Shown one piece after another: positions 1 to 13,560 of a DNA stretch of 64,000 bases. The notes under the pieces were generated by a model. The model ran no database searches and was not told the DNA's origin. It saw nothing but the letters and a program-made list of their open reading frames with translations. The position numbers and the translations under genes are program-made. This DNA comes from Puffinus mauretanicus (lineage: Eukaryota > Chordata > Aves > Procellariiformes > Procellariidae): assembly GCA_023333565.1 (NCBI GenBank), contig JAJKFH010001865.1, positions 310,001-374,000 on the forward strand, in the 5' to 3' direction. Each line of letters begins with the position of its first letter. The first letter of the stretch is position 1.

Positions 1-599
1 TAACTAAGCTTAAAGGAATTCTTCCTCAACAACATACTTCATAAAAGATTTCCTCTAGCTGGCTTGATCATTTGTTTCTTACAGATTATCTAAATAGGAT
101 TGTGTCTGTGTCTTTTGGGATTCTTTAAGTTTATAACAACAATCCAAAGGTTGATTCTGAATGCTCTCCAAAGAAAGGGATTTATTTCCTTGTTTACCAT
201 GGAAACACCAGGAGTCTTGAAGCTGATCTTCCACGATCTGATTACACATTTCCTAGTGGGATCCAAGTTAAGAACTTTCATAGCCCTTAAAGGGAAGAGA
301 AGCTTATTTTCATGAATTTTTATTAAGCCCTTGAGGCTCGGGCATAATTTATGTCCAAAAATTGGCATAAATTTGGGCATAGTTTATGCCCAAATTAGAA
401 GCATAATCACTCAAACAACCTCTACAGTCAGTGGACTGAGCTGAATCATCGTCAGTAGGTACCTAAGATCTGCACTAATTAAAAAAGGGAGCTATGGACA
501 GCTAAACAGCCCCCTGCAGATGACTCCTTAGGTGCAGCCTAAAGGTATCTGGGGAGATTCTGACCTCTGTGCTGTCTTCCAAACCATACAGGTGGCCAC
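1..599. other. Intergenic, no gene recognised
   Basis: No coding segment is recognised. A small inverted repeat lies at 370-380 and 386-396 (11-bp arms, 5-nt loop), within a stretch where the words GCATAA and TTATGC recur. It has no evident function. Confidence 0.6.
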
Positions 600-2215
600 G
601 TTAGCGTGGCCCCACCATAATGCAAGAGGAAGCAGTTAATGAACTGCTACGCCACCTGGATGCTCACAAGTCTATAGGGCCAGATGGGATCCACCAGAGA
701 GTACTGAGGGAGCTGGAGGAGGAGCTTGCCAAGCCACTCTCCATCATTTACCAGCAGTGCTGGTGAACAGGGGAGGTCCCGGACGACTGGAGGCTTGCCA
801 ATGTGACGCCCATCTACACGAAGGGCCAGAAGGAGGATCCAGGTAACTACAGGCCTGTCAGCCTGACCTCGGTACCAGGGAAGATTATGGAGCGGTTCAT
901 CTTGAGGGTGCTCACAAGGCATATGCAGGACAACCAGGGGATCAGGCCCAGCCAGCATGGGTTCATGAAAGGCAGGTCCTGCTTGACCAACCTGATCTAC
1001 TTCTATGACCAGATGACCCGCCTAGTAGATGAGGGTCTACCTGGACTTTAGTAAAGCCTTTGACGCTGTCTCCCACAGCATTCTAGAGAAGCTGGCGGCT
1101 CACGGCTTAGACAGGTGCACTCTTCACTGGGTAACAAACTGCCTGGACAGACAAGCCCACAGAGAGCTGTGGCGAACGGAGTTAAATCCAGTTGGCGGCC
1201 GGTCACGAGGGGTGTTCCCCAGGGCTCAGTTTTGGGGCCAGTCCTGTTCAATATCTTTATCAATGATCTGGATGAGGGGATTGAGTGCTCCCTCAGTATG
1301 TTTGTAGATGACACCAAGTTGGGCGGGAGTGTTGATCTGCTCGAGGGTAGGAAGGCTCTGCAGAGGGACCTGGAGAGGCTGGATCGATGGGCTGAGGCCA
1401 ATTGTATGAGGTTTAACAAGGCCAAGCGCCGGGTCCTGCACCTCGGTCACAACAACCCCATGCAACGCTACAGGCTTGGGGAAGAGTGGCTGGAAAGCTG
1501 CCCGGCTGAAAAGGACCTGGGGGTGCTGGTTGACAGCCGGCTGAACATGAGCCGGCAGTGTGCCCAGGTGGCCAAGAAGGCCAACAGCATCCTGGCCTGT
1601 ATCAGAAATAGTGTGGCCAGCAGGACTAGGGAAGTGATTGTGCCCCTGTACTCGGCACTGGTGAGGCCGCACCTCGAATACTGTGTTCAGTTTTGGGCCC
1701 CTCACTACAAGAAGGACATTGAGGTGCTGGAGCGTGTCCAGAGAAGGGCAACGAAGCTGGTAAAGGGTCTGGAGAACAAGTCTTATGAGGAGCGGCTGAG
1801 GGAACTGGGACTGTTTAGTCTGGAGACGAGGCGGCTCAAGGGAGACCTTATCGCGCTCTACAACTCCCTGAAAGGAGGTTTTAGCGAGGTGGGTGTTGGT
1901 CTCTTCTCCCAAGTAACCAGCGATAGGACGAGAGGAAATGGCCTCAAGTTACGCCAAGGGAGGTTTAGATTGGACATTAGGAGAAATTTCTTTACTGAAA
2001 GTGTGGTTAAACATTGGAACAGGCTGCCCAGGCAAGTGGTTGAGTCACCATCCCTGGAAGTATTTAAAAGACATGTAGATGTGGCGCTTAGGGACATGGT
2101 TTATTGGGCACGGTGGTGTTGGGTTGACGGTTGGACTCGATGAAAAGATTAAGGTCTTTTCCAACCTTAATGATTCTATGATTCTATTCTATGATTCTAT
2201 GATTCTATTGCTTTA
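600..2215 (+). mobile_element. CR1 LINE, 5'-truncated 3' part (reverse transcriptase and 3' tail)
   Basis: A non-LTR retrotransposon of the avian CR1 family. Translation of the plus strand gives the reverse transcriptase in pieces: 'NYRPVSLTSVPGKIMERFI' near 840-900, '[20 protein letters not shown]' near 1035-1095, '[20 protein letters not shown]' near 1208-1270, and a catalytic motif FVDD at 1301-1312 where the family usually has F/Y-A-D-D. The C-terminal part continues open to 2143. The copy is dead: an in-frame TGA lies at 764-766, the frame slips near 1030-1045 and again between about 1115 and 1200. The 3' end carries the diagnostic tail of repeated ATTCTATG-type units at 2171-2209. The 5' part of ORF2 and ORF1 are missing, as is usual for CR1 copies truncated during insertion. 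Confidence 0.93.
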
Positions 2216-5200
2216 GATAACTACAGTGCTTTTCTTTAAATCTCTCTTCTCTGACACATGTACTTGGCTAGAGAAGCCTCGCAGCTTTGCTTGTGACCCT
2301 AGTTTATCTTCCTAACCAAAATTCATTCACCACTGCCCTGTGTTTCCACAGACTCTCTCAATGCCTCCCCATTATGTTTCTGCTATGCTTAACAAGATGG
2401 ACACTGATCTCTTGAAACTATTGCAATTTAAAAAAAAAAAATTTAAATTAAAGAAACAGATTCTTTCTTCCACCTGCTTATTAGGTGCTTGAATTACATG
2501 CATATTAAGTACAACAAAGCTCTTGAATAAAATCTCTTCCTACTTCACAAGATTTAACTTAATTGATAATTTTTATAGTGGTTTGTGTACTTTTCAAAGA
2601 AAAATTGGTAATTATACTCAAGTTTCTAACATTAACACTTGGAAGTAAAATCCCAGTTTTAGAATATTAATAATGTTATAGAATGAAAAATGTGAAGAAA
2701 TGCATTGTTGTGTATGTTATCCATCGCTTGCCTGATAGAAACTCTCCTAAAAAATAATAGGAATCGGAGTGATACAGAAATTGCTCCCTTTGAATTTTCA
2801 TACAGTAAATGAAGGAGACTGCAGAAAGAAGAGGGAGAAAAAGAATCAGCAGCTGCCCGTCACATTTATCTTCTTTGATGGAAAGAGAAGATAACAGCTG
2901 TACCTACTGGTTATGGTTTCACTATGCTCTGATCAATTTTACTCTAATTTCTCAGGAAACTTCTCTCAGTACAACTGCGCACAGATCCTTGTAATGCACT
3001 TTTATCTATGTGGAAAAAACCATGATGTTTTCAACTTCAGGTATGATTTACCTTTAACAAGTATACTTTTATCTGTACAAAAGGAAGACATAAGGCCTCA
3101 GAGAGGAAAAAAATAGGTAATTTACAAGGTCTAGGGCACAGCAGCAAAGCTTTCTCAAGCACTCTGTAAAAGGTTGTATTTCCAAAATTCTAAGCACAGA
3201 ATTTTACATTTAAGGGATTCAGCTTAAATATCCCTGAAGATGGCCACATTATTAACTTCTAGGTGAAAAAATTCTGTAGTAGTAAAAATTCTTTGAAAAT
3301 TGACATCTCCTCCTCCGGTACAACTGGCAACAGCTAAGTTTAAGTAAATGCTTCAAATTTGACAGTAATTTTATGATAGAAAAGTTTGAAAACAACAAGG
3401 AAAAAGATGCATACTATTTTGGCATTAAAAAAGGGACAGGAAATAAAACTTTTTCACAAACAGTATTTAAACAAAGGATGTGTGATGAAAGGGTGTGTCC
3501 CTAAAACCATCTACTCAGCAATGCTGATCTTGCTTCTTTTTCATCTGAAATTGAAGTTTTATTATATACCACGTTCTGATTGCTGATGAATGGAAAATGA
3601 TAAAGAGGCCAACCACAGTGTTAGCAATGGCCAGGCAAGTAACGCCATCAGAGAAATAACCTTGACATTTGCTGACAAGTCTGCAAGAGTATCTGCAAAT
3701 CTGCATGGACAAACCAATCATGGAGCTGAAAAAGGGCCTTAAAGGCACTGTCAGGACACTAGAAAAGAAATCAAGGGCCTGAAAGGTTGGGTGGGGGTGA
3801 GAGTGGCTTACAAAAGTAAGATATGGATAAGCCTAAGAAAAGGGATATTTTATAATAATGCTGTTTCCCGTTTTAAATTAAGAATATAGCCTTACATGGC
3901 ATGTCTAGAAATATATGACCCAAGATCTATGCACAAACACTCAAAACATACAATGGAGGGCAAAAAAGAAACTGAGAATACTTTTCTTAAACTGCTCTTT
4001 GTGGACAAAAGTTTGCAAAGCCCTTTAGGAAGGATTAAGATTTTCTTCAGCTGCAGTAAAGAATCTTCATTTTTTGTAAAAATATACTTACTGTCTTCAT
4101 CTCAAATTTTGCTTTTGATTTTATGAGGCTTGTACAGTAAGGAATACTTAGCATAAGCAGAAAATGCATGCTATTCATATTCACAGTATCCAAACTTATG
4201 CTGCCTGTTAGGAGACAGTGGCAGCACTGACAGTTTGTTAAAAGATAATGTTCCTCTTCTATGGGAATTCCCTGCATTTTGAAATTGCCCTTCATTCTAT
4301 GAGAGAAACTGACATTTCAAAACAGACTACAGAAAGAACTAATAATATTAAAACATCTTCATTTAAGTGCTGCTCTTTTTATTAACCTCCTTTCTGGCTT
4401 CAAGGAGGCAACTTGGGTTTTCAGACAATGTGCTTCATGATTTAAGGGTTAATTATAACTACTTTTTTCCATTTTAATCAGTTTCACAGCCTTGGGCTGT
4501 CATAGAGCTTGGTTCTCAAATTGTTGGCTGCATGCATTTGCAGATAAAGGCTACTTTTAATTTTTAAAACTATTTAATTATTAGCATTATTTATCATTGC
4601 TGTTTTTACTCCTGTTAAGAGAAGCAAGGAAAGAGTGCTTCTTTGTAAAACAACAAGGCAGAAAAGCACTGAAGTATAATCACTTTACTGACTTGTTAAT
4701 TGCCCCGATCTTGCTGTCCAAACCACCTCCCCCAACCCCACTCCATGCAGTTGTTTACCAGCTAGCTTCCATCCAATTATACCCCCATACCTATTGCAAA
4801 TAGCAGTTTTTGAGTTCATAAGGTTGCCCTAACAGAGGCCTGTAACATGACATATTCCCTGAATGGAAGTGAGAATAAGAAATTATTTTCAGTCAAGCTG
4901 ATTCCCTTAAATTTTGCTGACTGCACCAACAGGCTATACAATAGACAAGCTTTAGCTCCAGCTAAATGTAAATTAGAGCGTTTGATGTGGATATATATGC
5001 ACAAAACTAGGAAGCTATGAGGGAGACAGAAAATGGCTCAGAGAAGAGTTCTACCACACAGTTTTCATCCTTATATGACCACTGTTTGCCTAGATGGGAA
5101 TTCTGTCTGTTCCACCATTAGTTTGAGCCTTATGTTCCCATTAGGCACTAAAATACTACAAAATAATCCTGCACTGCCCTGATCATACTCCACAGAACTA

Positions 5201-7377
5201 CACACCAACACTACCTATAGTCTGTCCATAACCATTTTTGCAGGAGGTGTTACTGCACTATGCAGTAACAAGCAACTAAGGAGCTATCTTGGTAGCAATC
5301 TCTCAAGGCACACTAAGAACACAGAGACAGGAACTATGAGACCTAGAACTTATTCTGGGAAAACTTTAAGAAAATAGATCATTTCTCCAGTTTTGCTCTC
5401 TTCAGTTCCAGTCTCCAAATCCATAATCCTCATTCAGACTTAGTCTCCTTCCCTCACAGAACCTTGGTCTCACTGTTAAATAACCTGAACAGAGCAACAA
5501 GAACAGAGAAGGGTCCTATTCAACTTCAGAAACATCTGACTTGTTCTTTAATACTAATTTTCTTTTACTTTTTGTCAATGATATATAGATATTTATTTAG
5601 AGGGCAACATTAATGATTCATGTTGGTTCAAGGCTTAGAACAGGCTCTCACTTTGATTTTGGGAATCAGGTTGCCCAAATTGGCTCTTGTCTAGGAGACA
5701 GTTGAGAGAGCAATGAGGCAGAAATGGCAGCTTGAAGAAGAGAAGTGAGATCAACGCTGCAAAGAAGAGAGAGGTGACCTGAAAGGGAATGACTGGGTGG
5801 AACAATTAGCTGAGTTCAGTGAAGGATCATAGGGAGCCCATGTATAGTGAAAGCGGGTTAGAGAGCCCCACCAAAAATTTGAACTTGCCACTGGCAGAGC
5901 CTGCAGAGCAGCCAATTCCATTCTCAGGTTCTTCCCTCCTCCTCCATCCTGCATTTCCAGTTCGTTGTTTCCACCCTCAGGAAATAGGAACATTATGTGC
6001 CACTAATACTTCAGCAGAACAGAAAAAGTCTTAAGAGGAAAAGGGAGGCCAAGCGGGTTACAGTAGAAAGATATTTCAGGCTCATAGCATCTCCTTCTGA
6101 TGCATGTTTGTATTATTTTTTGTGCCAGAGATGAAAGCAATAACATATAAATCTCAGAGCTCATCCTGCCTTCTCTGTGTCTCAAAGGCATATTTATATT
6201 TCAGTGTTGATGCTGGGGCTCGCTGCTCTTGTTACAGTCATGTCCATCTTCAAAACCAAAGGATTACACCTAAAATGGAGCAAGTACAACACACCACTTC
6301 CTTTCCTTGGATACCAACCAGTCTTGATTGTAAGGCAGCAGAGCCAAGATGCATTTTCTGTCAGGAAGGTAGTCCCTCCCCCAGTTGCTGGTGAGACCAA
6401 TAACAGAAACTACAAGAGGGGGATGGGCATCTTTATTTAGACAACATCTGGCCTACAGTCGCCAGCCAACAGCAGGATTTTTGTCTGTATATTCCTTTAA
6501 GCTTTGCTAGTTATATTTTTAAATGACATAAGCAATAGGGCTTCCACGACTTCCTACAATCTACTTAGGCCCTTGCTGGAAGAAAACATGCCTTAATACT
6601 GAACCTGAAATCATCTACTTTGAGCAATTTGAGCCAGCCCTTTTACTTTAGCCACATTGCCTAGGATCCTGTCAATAGTTTCCCAGGTACTATATACTCC
6701 AGAGCAACCCTTTTTCAGTCATCACTAAGCTAGTTCTTTTTAATAGCATGTCAAAAATTCCCTGTAGTCTCCCAATCACTTTTGTCACTCTTCACCGAGC
6801 TCCCAGTTCATCTGTGCCATGGCAGAGAAGTTTACACAGTCAAATACAAATAGCCTATGTGCATTTGCATTAGTGCCATAAAGTCAGGGATTGTCCAATT
6901 TCAACACCACAGGTTCAGAGAGGCACAAGAGAAAATATAGTAGAAAACACTGGGCTGATCTGCTATATGATCGGGGTGGGGGGGGGGAAGCAAAGCCTTT
7001 TTCAAAAGAATCATCTAAAAAATAATTTTAGAAGAACTTTCTGAGCTTTTAGGGCAAGCTTCCCCTTCCCACTCTGATTTCTATCCACACAACTCTTCAT
7101 AACACTATTAGACACAGTGGGCTGGTACAGACTATCAGCCAAGAGAAGCAAGACAGGCACAACAATTCAACGAGCCTATTCTGATCCTTTCACTTAGACT
7201 TGTCCAGTAGGTGTTAATTTACCGAAGAGAGTAAAACTTGCTTTAGCTTAATTCTTTTAAAGAACTGAACATTTTTATTTTTACTCTGTTTCCAAAGACT
7301 GATTTGTTTTCTTTACACCTTGTCACGACACACATTCTTTTGGGGGTAATTCATTAGACAAAATCAAAAGAATCTAT
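2216..7377. other. Intergenic, no confident gene
   Basis: AT-rich single-copy-looking sequence. Short open frames on both strands show no recognisable domain. A G-run lies near 6974-6987. An AATAAA on the minus strand (7274-7279) would suit as the polyadenylation signal of the candidate terminal exon at 7378-7571. Confidence 0.5.
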
Positions 7378-7571
7378 TTAGGAAACAATTTTTAAGCCAT
7401 TCTCTTCAGGTAACAGGGATCTAGTCGCTAATTTGATTTCCTTAGTTGCAGGAACCTGCAGCTCTCTGAGACCATCCAGAGCCACTTCTAATTCAAGACA
7501 GCTAAAATTATCCATGAGAAACATGCAATTGTCAACACGATTCTTCCAGTCAGGGTTAGGATGACTTTTGA
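7378..7571 (-). CDS. Candidate 3'-terminal coding exon of an unidentified minus-strand gene
   Basis: I do not recognise the product. On the minus strand a good splice acceptor (pyrimidine-rich tract ending TTGTTTCAG at 7572-7580) is followed by 64 open codons ending in TAA at 7378-7380. The translation begins KSHPNPDWKNRVDNCMF and ends SLLPEENGLKIVS. It is soluble-looking, with no membrane segment and vertebrate-like codon use. An AATAAA lies about 100 bases beyond the stop. The exon starts in phase 1, with two bases completing a split codon. A CpG island 5-6 kb upstream in the same orientation could be its promoter. No other exons were assigned with confidence, so this may be chance. Similarity to any vertebrate protein would settle it. 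Confidence 0.33.
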
Positions 7572-7599
7572 CTGAAACAAGGAGCACAAGTCATGCATC

Positions 7600-10500
7600 A
7601 TTCCCATTACGTTACTTCACCAAATGTCTTTCTGGTGCTCAGCCTGGGGCCCTGAGCAAAAACGTGCTACAGGAAGGCTCCAAAAGAAAACTAATTAGTC
7701 TTCAGCTTGACTCCACATACATGCCCCGGCAGAACACAACACCAAGACACATGCAAACTACAGAAAATTCCCTCTGTCAAGCCTCTATCTATCTAGATTT
7801 TAACAGACTGCTGATTTATACTCAGGTCAGCACAATTTGTTCTCAAATCATGTTGTACTGCACCTTTACCGATTCCTAACATGCTTAGATACTGGAGGAG
7901 GAGAAGGCAGAGAAGATCCTCTCTGCCCTAGTAATTAAATGAACATTCCTCAACAGAACTATTCCATTCCTGATACCATAATGATGGCAGTCATAACTGC
8001 TGATATGGTGACCCCTTTATGAACAACACATGCTCCAAATGGGATTAGCAAACTCTCTGAAAAGGGAAAACGCCAGTACATATCTGCAATCCCATTGCTG
8101 CTGGCACCAGCTCAAAACCTACTGACATTAGCAAGGGAAGGGACCATCTGGGAGACAACTGCAGGCAAGCATCCCAATCCAGCTGTGCTTCCAGCAACTT
8201 CTTCCTGGCTCAAAACCAAGAAGGAATAATTTCAAACATCTTCCTGGTGCAGAAAGCATTTCAGATTCTGCTTACTGGAATCAAATTGAACCTAGCTGTG
8301 AGTGAAATGTAACATTTGGAAATTCAAACAGTTTATAAACAGTCCAATTTGAACTTCCAAATTGAAATTATTCAAAACCTGCCCAGAAATCACTGCAACA
8401 ATATCCCTCTTGTGATGACACCCCACCCTCTTAAAGAATAGTTAGGCAGATAAGAGAGATCTGCCAAGGAACCCTGCTTCCATTTGTAGACAACCTCAGG
8501 ATATGAGAGAACCTGTGGTAAGCCTGATGCTCAATGCCTCAACACAGGCGTCTGTATCCTACACACTGCCTCTGAAGTGGTCAGCTGGGCCAAATAGATT
8601 CATATCATGTGAGTGTTTTACAGTAAGTGGGAAAGAGATCAGGTCATTTAGGGAGCTTTGAAAGCTTTAGAGTAACTTGGAGGAACATTGGTATGCTAAA
8701 ACAGAAATAACTTACAAAGAGTCAGTAGTCCTCAGTCTCTAGCTTCTAGGGTTTAATTACATGATTTAGACACATTGGATATTTTCCAAAGACATGGCAC
8801 AGAGAAAAAAACTGCACTTGGAAACTGCAGAATCAGCAGAGGAATCATTTACTTGGCAAGCTTGGGGAGAAAAAAAAAGAAAAAGCCTGTCTGAAAATGA
8901 AGTCATGTATGTTTCAATATACAGGTCTGGGCTGGCGAGAATTTCCATCCTAAGGTGAACCAAGACCTTAAGGATCCAGCCTTTGTATGTAAGGCTATAG
9001 TTTTCAGACTGGATAGGCTGTGTTCTCATAGTATCCAGCATCTTCTCTACTCCCACGCTAGCACTTTTTTTTCTCCGCTTTAAATGTGCATGTATGCATG
9101 CATAGAGGAGGGGGTGTGTACACGTGAAACATTTGAACAAAAATTTTCTTGACAAGCAAGCCCTGAATAGCAGAATGCACAGGGGCCTCTGGAGGCATGC
9201 AAAATTGAAACCAGTGACTAGAAGAGCTTGACTTCCAAAGCTGCTTCTTTTCTCAGAAGTGGTCTCAAGAACAATCTTCAAGTAGCACCTCCGTGACAGG
9301 AGCATCAGCCTGCTCCATGGTGACTTTTTAAAAGGCAAGACAGGATCTTCTGAAATATTGTGCCAGTACCTCCATAATGTACACACTTTTTAATTTTTTT
9401 TTAAACACCACATGTATTAATAGTACACTTAAAATAAAATACTATTCCTGGTGGCAGGGGAATATTTCTTGAAAGCACGACACATGCTTCTGAGAAGAAA
9501 GCACTAGTGTTGTTCTTCTCTTTTTTAAGTTTAAAACTCCTTGTATAAATCAAATGCGAGAAGAGTGACAACATGAAATGGCATTTTCTCACTCAGCACA
9601 TTTGCTGCTCACATGTCAGAGTACCATGGCTGAAATGAGTAATTAAGGAGTTTTCATCCTTTTTGGGGTCTGTTTACGTAGCACAGTTGGCACCACTCGA
9701 GACAGAGAGCTAGTTTGCTGCTGTAAAACATCTACAGAATTAGTTACAAAATCCACGTAAGTTATACTTATGCACTTATGAAGTCCTTGACACTGCATGG
9801 ATGCCAAAGAGAGCAAATATGGAGAGAAGAGGGATGTCCAGTCCAAGACTTAACAGGCAGAAGCTAAATGATAAGAGTTGCAAAGAGTTGGAAAACTGCT
9901 GAATTTGTGTAGCTGGAAAAAGGATGTTAACTGTATTGCTGTAAGATGATCTAAAACTTCCTAACAAAATACAAATTTTCCTTTTTTTAAACACTAAGAT
10001 ATAATACTAATACAATATTAAAGCAGGTTTAAGAAAAAACATAAGAGAAAATAATGACAAAATTATAGGAGGCTCCTCAAATTTTTAATCAACTTTTCTC
10101 TTCATAGAAATGAGGCTTTTAGCTTTTTGAAAAAAATCATTATATGTTTATGACCAAGAACAGCCAATCTGGGATATTCTTAACAAACACTTTTTCACAA
10201 GAGCACCCTTTTTGGGTAATATTGGCATCCTTTTTGGTGGCTAAACCACTTTGTAAAGATCTAGCTTGACCATACATACTAATTTCTACTTCGTCCATCT
10301 TCTGTTGTGTGTGCAGTAAACATATGCAATATGGCCACAGAAATGAGAAATAAAAAAAACCTGTGCAACCTTAAATGTGCTCTAAAAGTACTTTGCACTC
10401 ATCTGTAGGGACTTTAGGAGAACCTTCCACACAGGGGCTGCTGAGGGATAATGCATGGATAACAAGGAAGAGCAGGTTTTAGGGGGAGCAGACCTATAAA

Positions 10501-12600
10501 GGGAAGCATTCCTGAAGCCAGAGGAAAAGCATGCATAAATCTCATAACAGTGCAGGTATCCAGGGAAGGAGAGTTGACCACAAAGCAACTCTATCTTAAT
10601 GGAGGCACACAAGGTAAGGGGTGAGAAACTATAGTGATCTCTTACATGATTCTCATGATTCTCTGCATATGGCACATGCAGTATCAAAGGGGAGAACGGG
10701 AATACATCTGCACCTGGGCACAAAGAGAAGTGTACACAGTGAATTTGTATAAGCATAAAGAAGACAATTCTCAACGGACTGAGGGATCAGCTCTCTTGTC
10801 AGACACATCTGCGGGCAGTCTATGGGAGCATGCTGGAGAATAAGCAGCTGTCTCCTTGGAGCCTTTCCCCCAAAAAGCATTTACACTGTGTCATTGGTCA
10901 GACTGCAAGACAAATATAGAAGGCAAAGATAGTAGCAGCCTTGGCCAAAAGAAAAGAGAGGAGACAACCTTTCCCCCAACCCCCTCCAAAAACGGTCTCT
11001 ATAATCCAAGCTGTTCTTGCCACAGCTAACAGCTTGGAAGAGCTGAGAACCTCAGAACAAAGCAAGAAAACATGCCTTTCTGCAGGGTTTCGGTGATTAA
11101 ATTAGAGAGGATACAATCCTGCTTCATACAAGCTCCAATGCCCCAAAGTAATGGTATTTCCAAGTATCAAAACACATGGTCATACAAACAGTTCTGTGCA
11201 GCTCAGTGCAAGCACAAGAAAGTCAAATAGGAGAGAACTCAGAAGACAAGAAAAAACGTTTAGTGGCTAAAGGGACACACATACATGTCTGGGAATTAAA
11301 ACCTGCACATTTGTAATTTGGCTAAGAGGACATACATGCAAAAGGCAGTAAAGGAAAAGACGCAATTATGTGCAGTTATCTGAAGCTTGCCAAAACACTA
11401 GCAAAATAAACTGAAGTGGTGCAAGGTGTTGAATTTAGGGAATGAACTTCTAGAGAAAAACAGTTTTTTTTTTTTCAGCAGAGAGATTGGGTAACATCAA
11501 AGAAAAAGGGTGATTAGATTGTGGATTATCTCTTCCTTTCCTGCTCCCAAAGGAACCTCAACATTGGAATTATTTCAAACTGGGAATGAAGAAAGACCTA
11601 AAAATAGTCACTAAATCTTGTATTAGTGGCTTGGGGCAGGTGGACCAGCAGTGACTAAATAAGAGGTCCACCAATGTCCGGTTTCCATGTTTCTGATTAG
11701 AACCTACGTAACAAGGAAGAAGGGAGCCTCCCTTGTTCATCCCAGCTGAGGCTGCAGATCTGTCTCTGTAACAGATGTGTCTGGTGGCAGCTACTCTTCC
11801 CACTATCTTGACTTTGCTGTTTCCATTTGCCCTCTCACTCTCCTTCCTCATCAATCTGCATGACTTGATATCACTGCCTATGAAGGATGCCCCTTGGGAG
11901 ATTTGCTTCCCCATCTTTACTCTCTTATTTCTAGAATTTGTGGGGGAGGCAGGTGATATTCGCTCTTCTCCCCAACCAAATGAGTGTGGTAATAGCACGA
12001 GAAACTTCAGATTAAGTGAAATCATCTCAGTGGATCCATGAAAGGCAAATTTAAAATTACCCATCACAACAGCCCCTCCCACATTCACAGATTTATTTAG
12101 CATGACTTGCATCATCTCCTTGAAAAATAGGTTAACATGGCTTTTCTCTGTCACAAGCACTCATACAGCCATTTGTCCCCCACAAGAGCATTAACAACCC
12201 TACCCACAGAGAAGGCCACAAAGCCTTCCTTGTATCGTTCCTGGAGGATCAGGCACCTACACCAGCATACAACTACCCCCGCCTTCCTGCTTCAGAGACT
12301 TCAAAGGCAGCATTTAACTATGGCTCTTCAAGGAGCTAGAGAGAGAAAAACAACACGCATAGGAGCAGACCAAACACATCATGCATGTGTGGAAGATACT
12401 GGCTTTGATAGTAATTTCTGTGAAACCGTGACCCGATTTCAAACAGCTTTTCTCTCCTTGCCCACACACGGCATCTGACAGGAGAGGTGCGCTTGGGGGA
12501 GGGTCCTTCTGGGCACTCCGAGTCCCAGTAACACAACCTTTAAACAGATACCAGGAAAGGAGAAAAAACCCACAACCTTAGGAGTTTTAATCTCTTTCAG
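7600..12600. other. Intergenic or intronic, no confident gene
   Basis: No domain is recognised in the longer open frames, including minus-strand 8766-9386 and 11570-12160. A weak exon candidate lies on the minus strand at about 9643-9800: a pyrimidine-rich stretch ending GCATCCATGCAG is followed by about 49 open codons ending 'VLRKQTPKRMKTP' and a TAA at 9643-9645. It could be an alternative terminal exon of the same hypothetical minus-strand gene, but the support is thin. Confidence 0.35.
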
Positions 12601-12619
12601 AAGTAGTACTCGTTTGTTC

Positions 12620-13560
12620 TGTGTCTCCCCCCTCCCCGGGATGGCAGAAACCCCAGGATATCCTCGGCTCTCTTCCTCAGATCTCTTCGGCCAGGCTCAC
12701 AATGCCCTTCCCCGCCGGCCCGCTCGCCCGCCACAATACCTTTTGCAGGACTCCAGCAACACCCCCTTCACTTCCCAGCATTACTCAAGCAGTTTTCGCA
12801 GGAGCCCTTCCCGCTAGAGCCGTGGCGACCGGTCTCCCGACATCAGAAAAGTTGGACAAAGACCATTTTCACCGTGTAAGTTACACCATCTCGATGGGCT
12901 AGCGCCAGGTCCCTCTCGCTCTGCACCCACTGCCGCTTTGTTCCCCGGCCCCGGGCACAGCCCTTGGCCCTCGACTGATTCCTTCAACAAGTCAGATGCT
13001 TGCGAGCAGTCCCGATCCTTGCACTCTCTCCAGGCCCTTCTCTGGAAACGTTTTTTCCTCTCCTCTCCCCGCCCAGGAACCTTCTCTTACAGGAATCTCT
13101 CTTCCTCCCGCTTCCTAGGATCTGCCTTGTCCCTTTCTCCGGGCTCCCCTCTCTCTCTCGCTTTCTCTCTCCCCTCCCTCCCCTCCTCGCCGTGCCCCTC
13201 CTCCTCTCTCTAGGCTCCCCCCCCCCGCCCCCCGACCTGCTTTCCTTTGCAGAGGCCCAGCCTAGCGCAGCAGCACGCGACGGCAAATGGGGTTGGGGGC
13301 GCTGCGAGATCCCACGCTCTGAGGCGGCGGCAGCCACTCCTGTCACTGCCGCGGCGGTCACCATCCTCTCTCCCACCCCCGCCGGCTCCCTCGTCCCCTG
13401 CCGCCGCGGGCTCCCCTCTGCCGGCTGCGGCAGCCAAGGCTCGCAGTGATGGAGGGGGGCGCGGAGCCGCCCTCCTCTCATAGCCGCTCCACTGGGCGGG
13501 TCACTGGGCGGCACCGGGTTCCGTCCTCGATTCAAGTCATTGCTGCTCAGGCTCCCTCCC
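12620..13560. promoter_or_regulatory. CpG island, probable promoter and first exon of an unidentified gene
   Basis: Base composition changes sharply from AT-rich flanks to GC-rich sequence with many CpG dinucleotides, densest at about 13,200-13,560. GGGCGG-type Sp1-like boxes occur (for example GGGCGG at 13,494-13,510) with long pyrimidine runs on the plus strand at 13,030-13,260. No TATA box is obvious. Vertebrate islands of this kind usually mark constitutive promoters. The direction is not certain. The possible terminal exon at 7.4 kb would fit a minus-strand transcript, but bidirectional or plus-strand use cannot be excluded. Open frames here on both strands are alanine-, arginine- and proline-rich through composition and are not called as genes. 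Confidence 0.65.

Noticed and set aside
8766..9386. 206-codon minus-strand open frame
   Set aside because: No domain or conserved pattern; length is possible by chance in this much sequence.
11570..12160. 196-codon minus-strand open frame
   Set aside because: No recognisable domain, no splice or promoter context, and composition like surrounding intergenic DNA.
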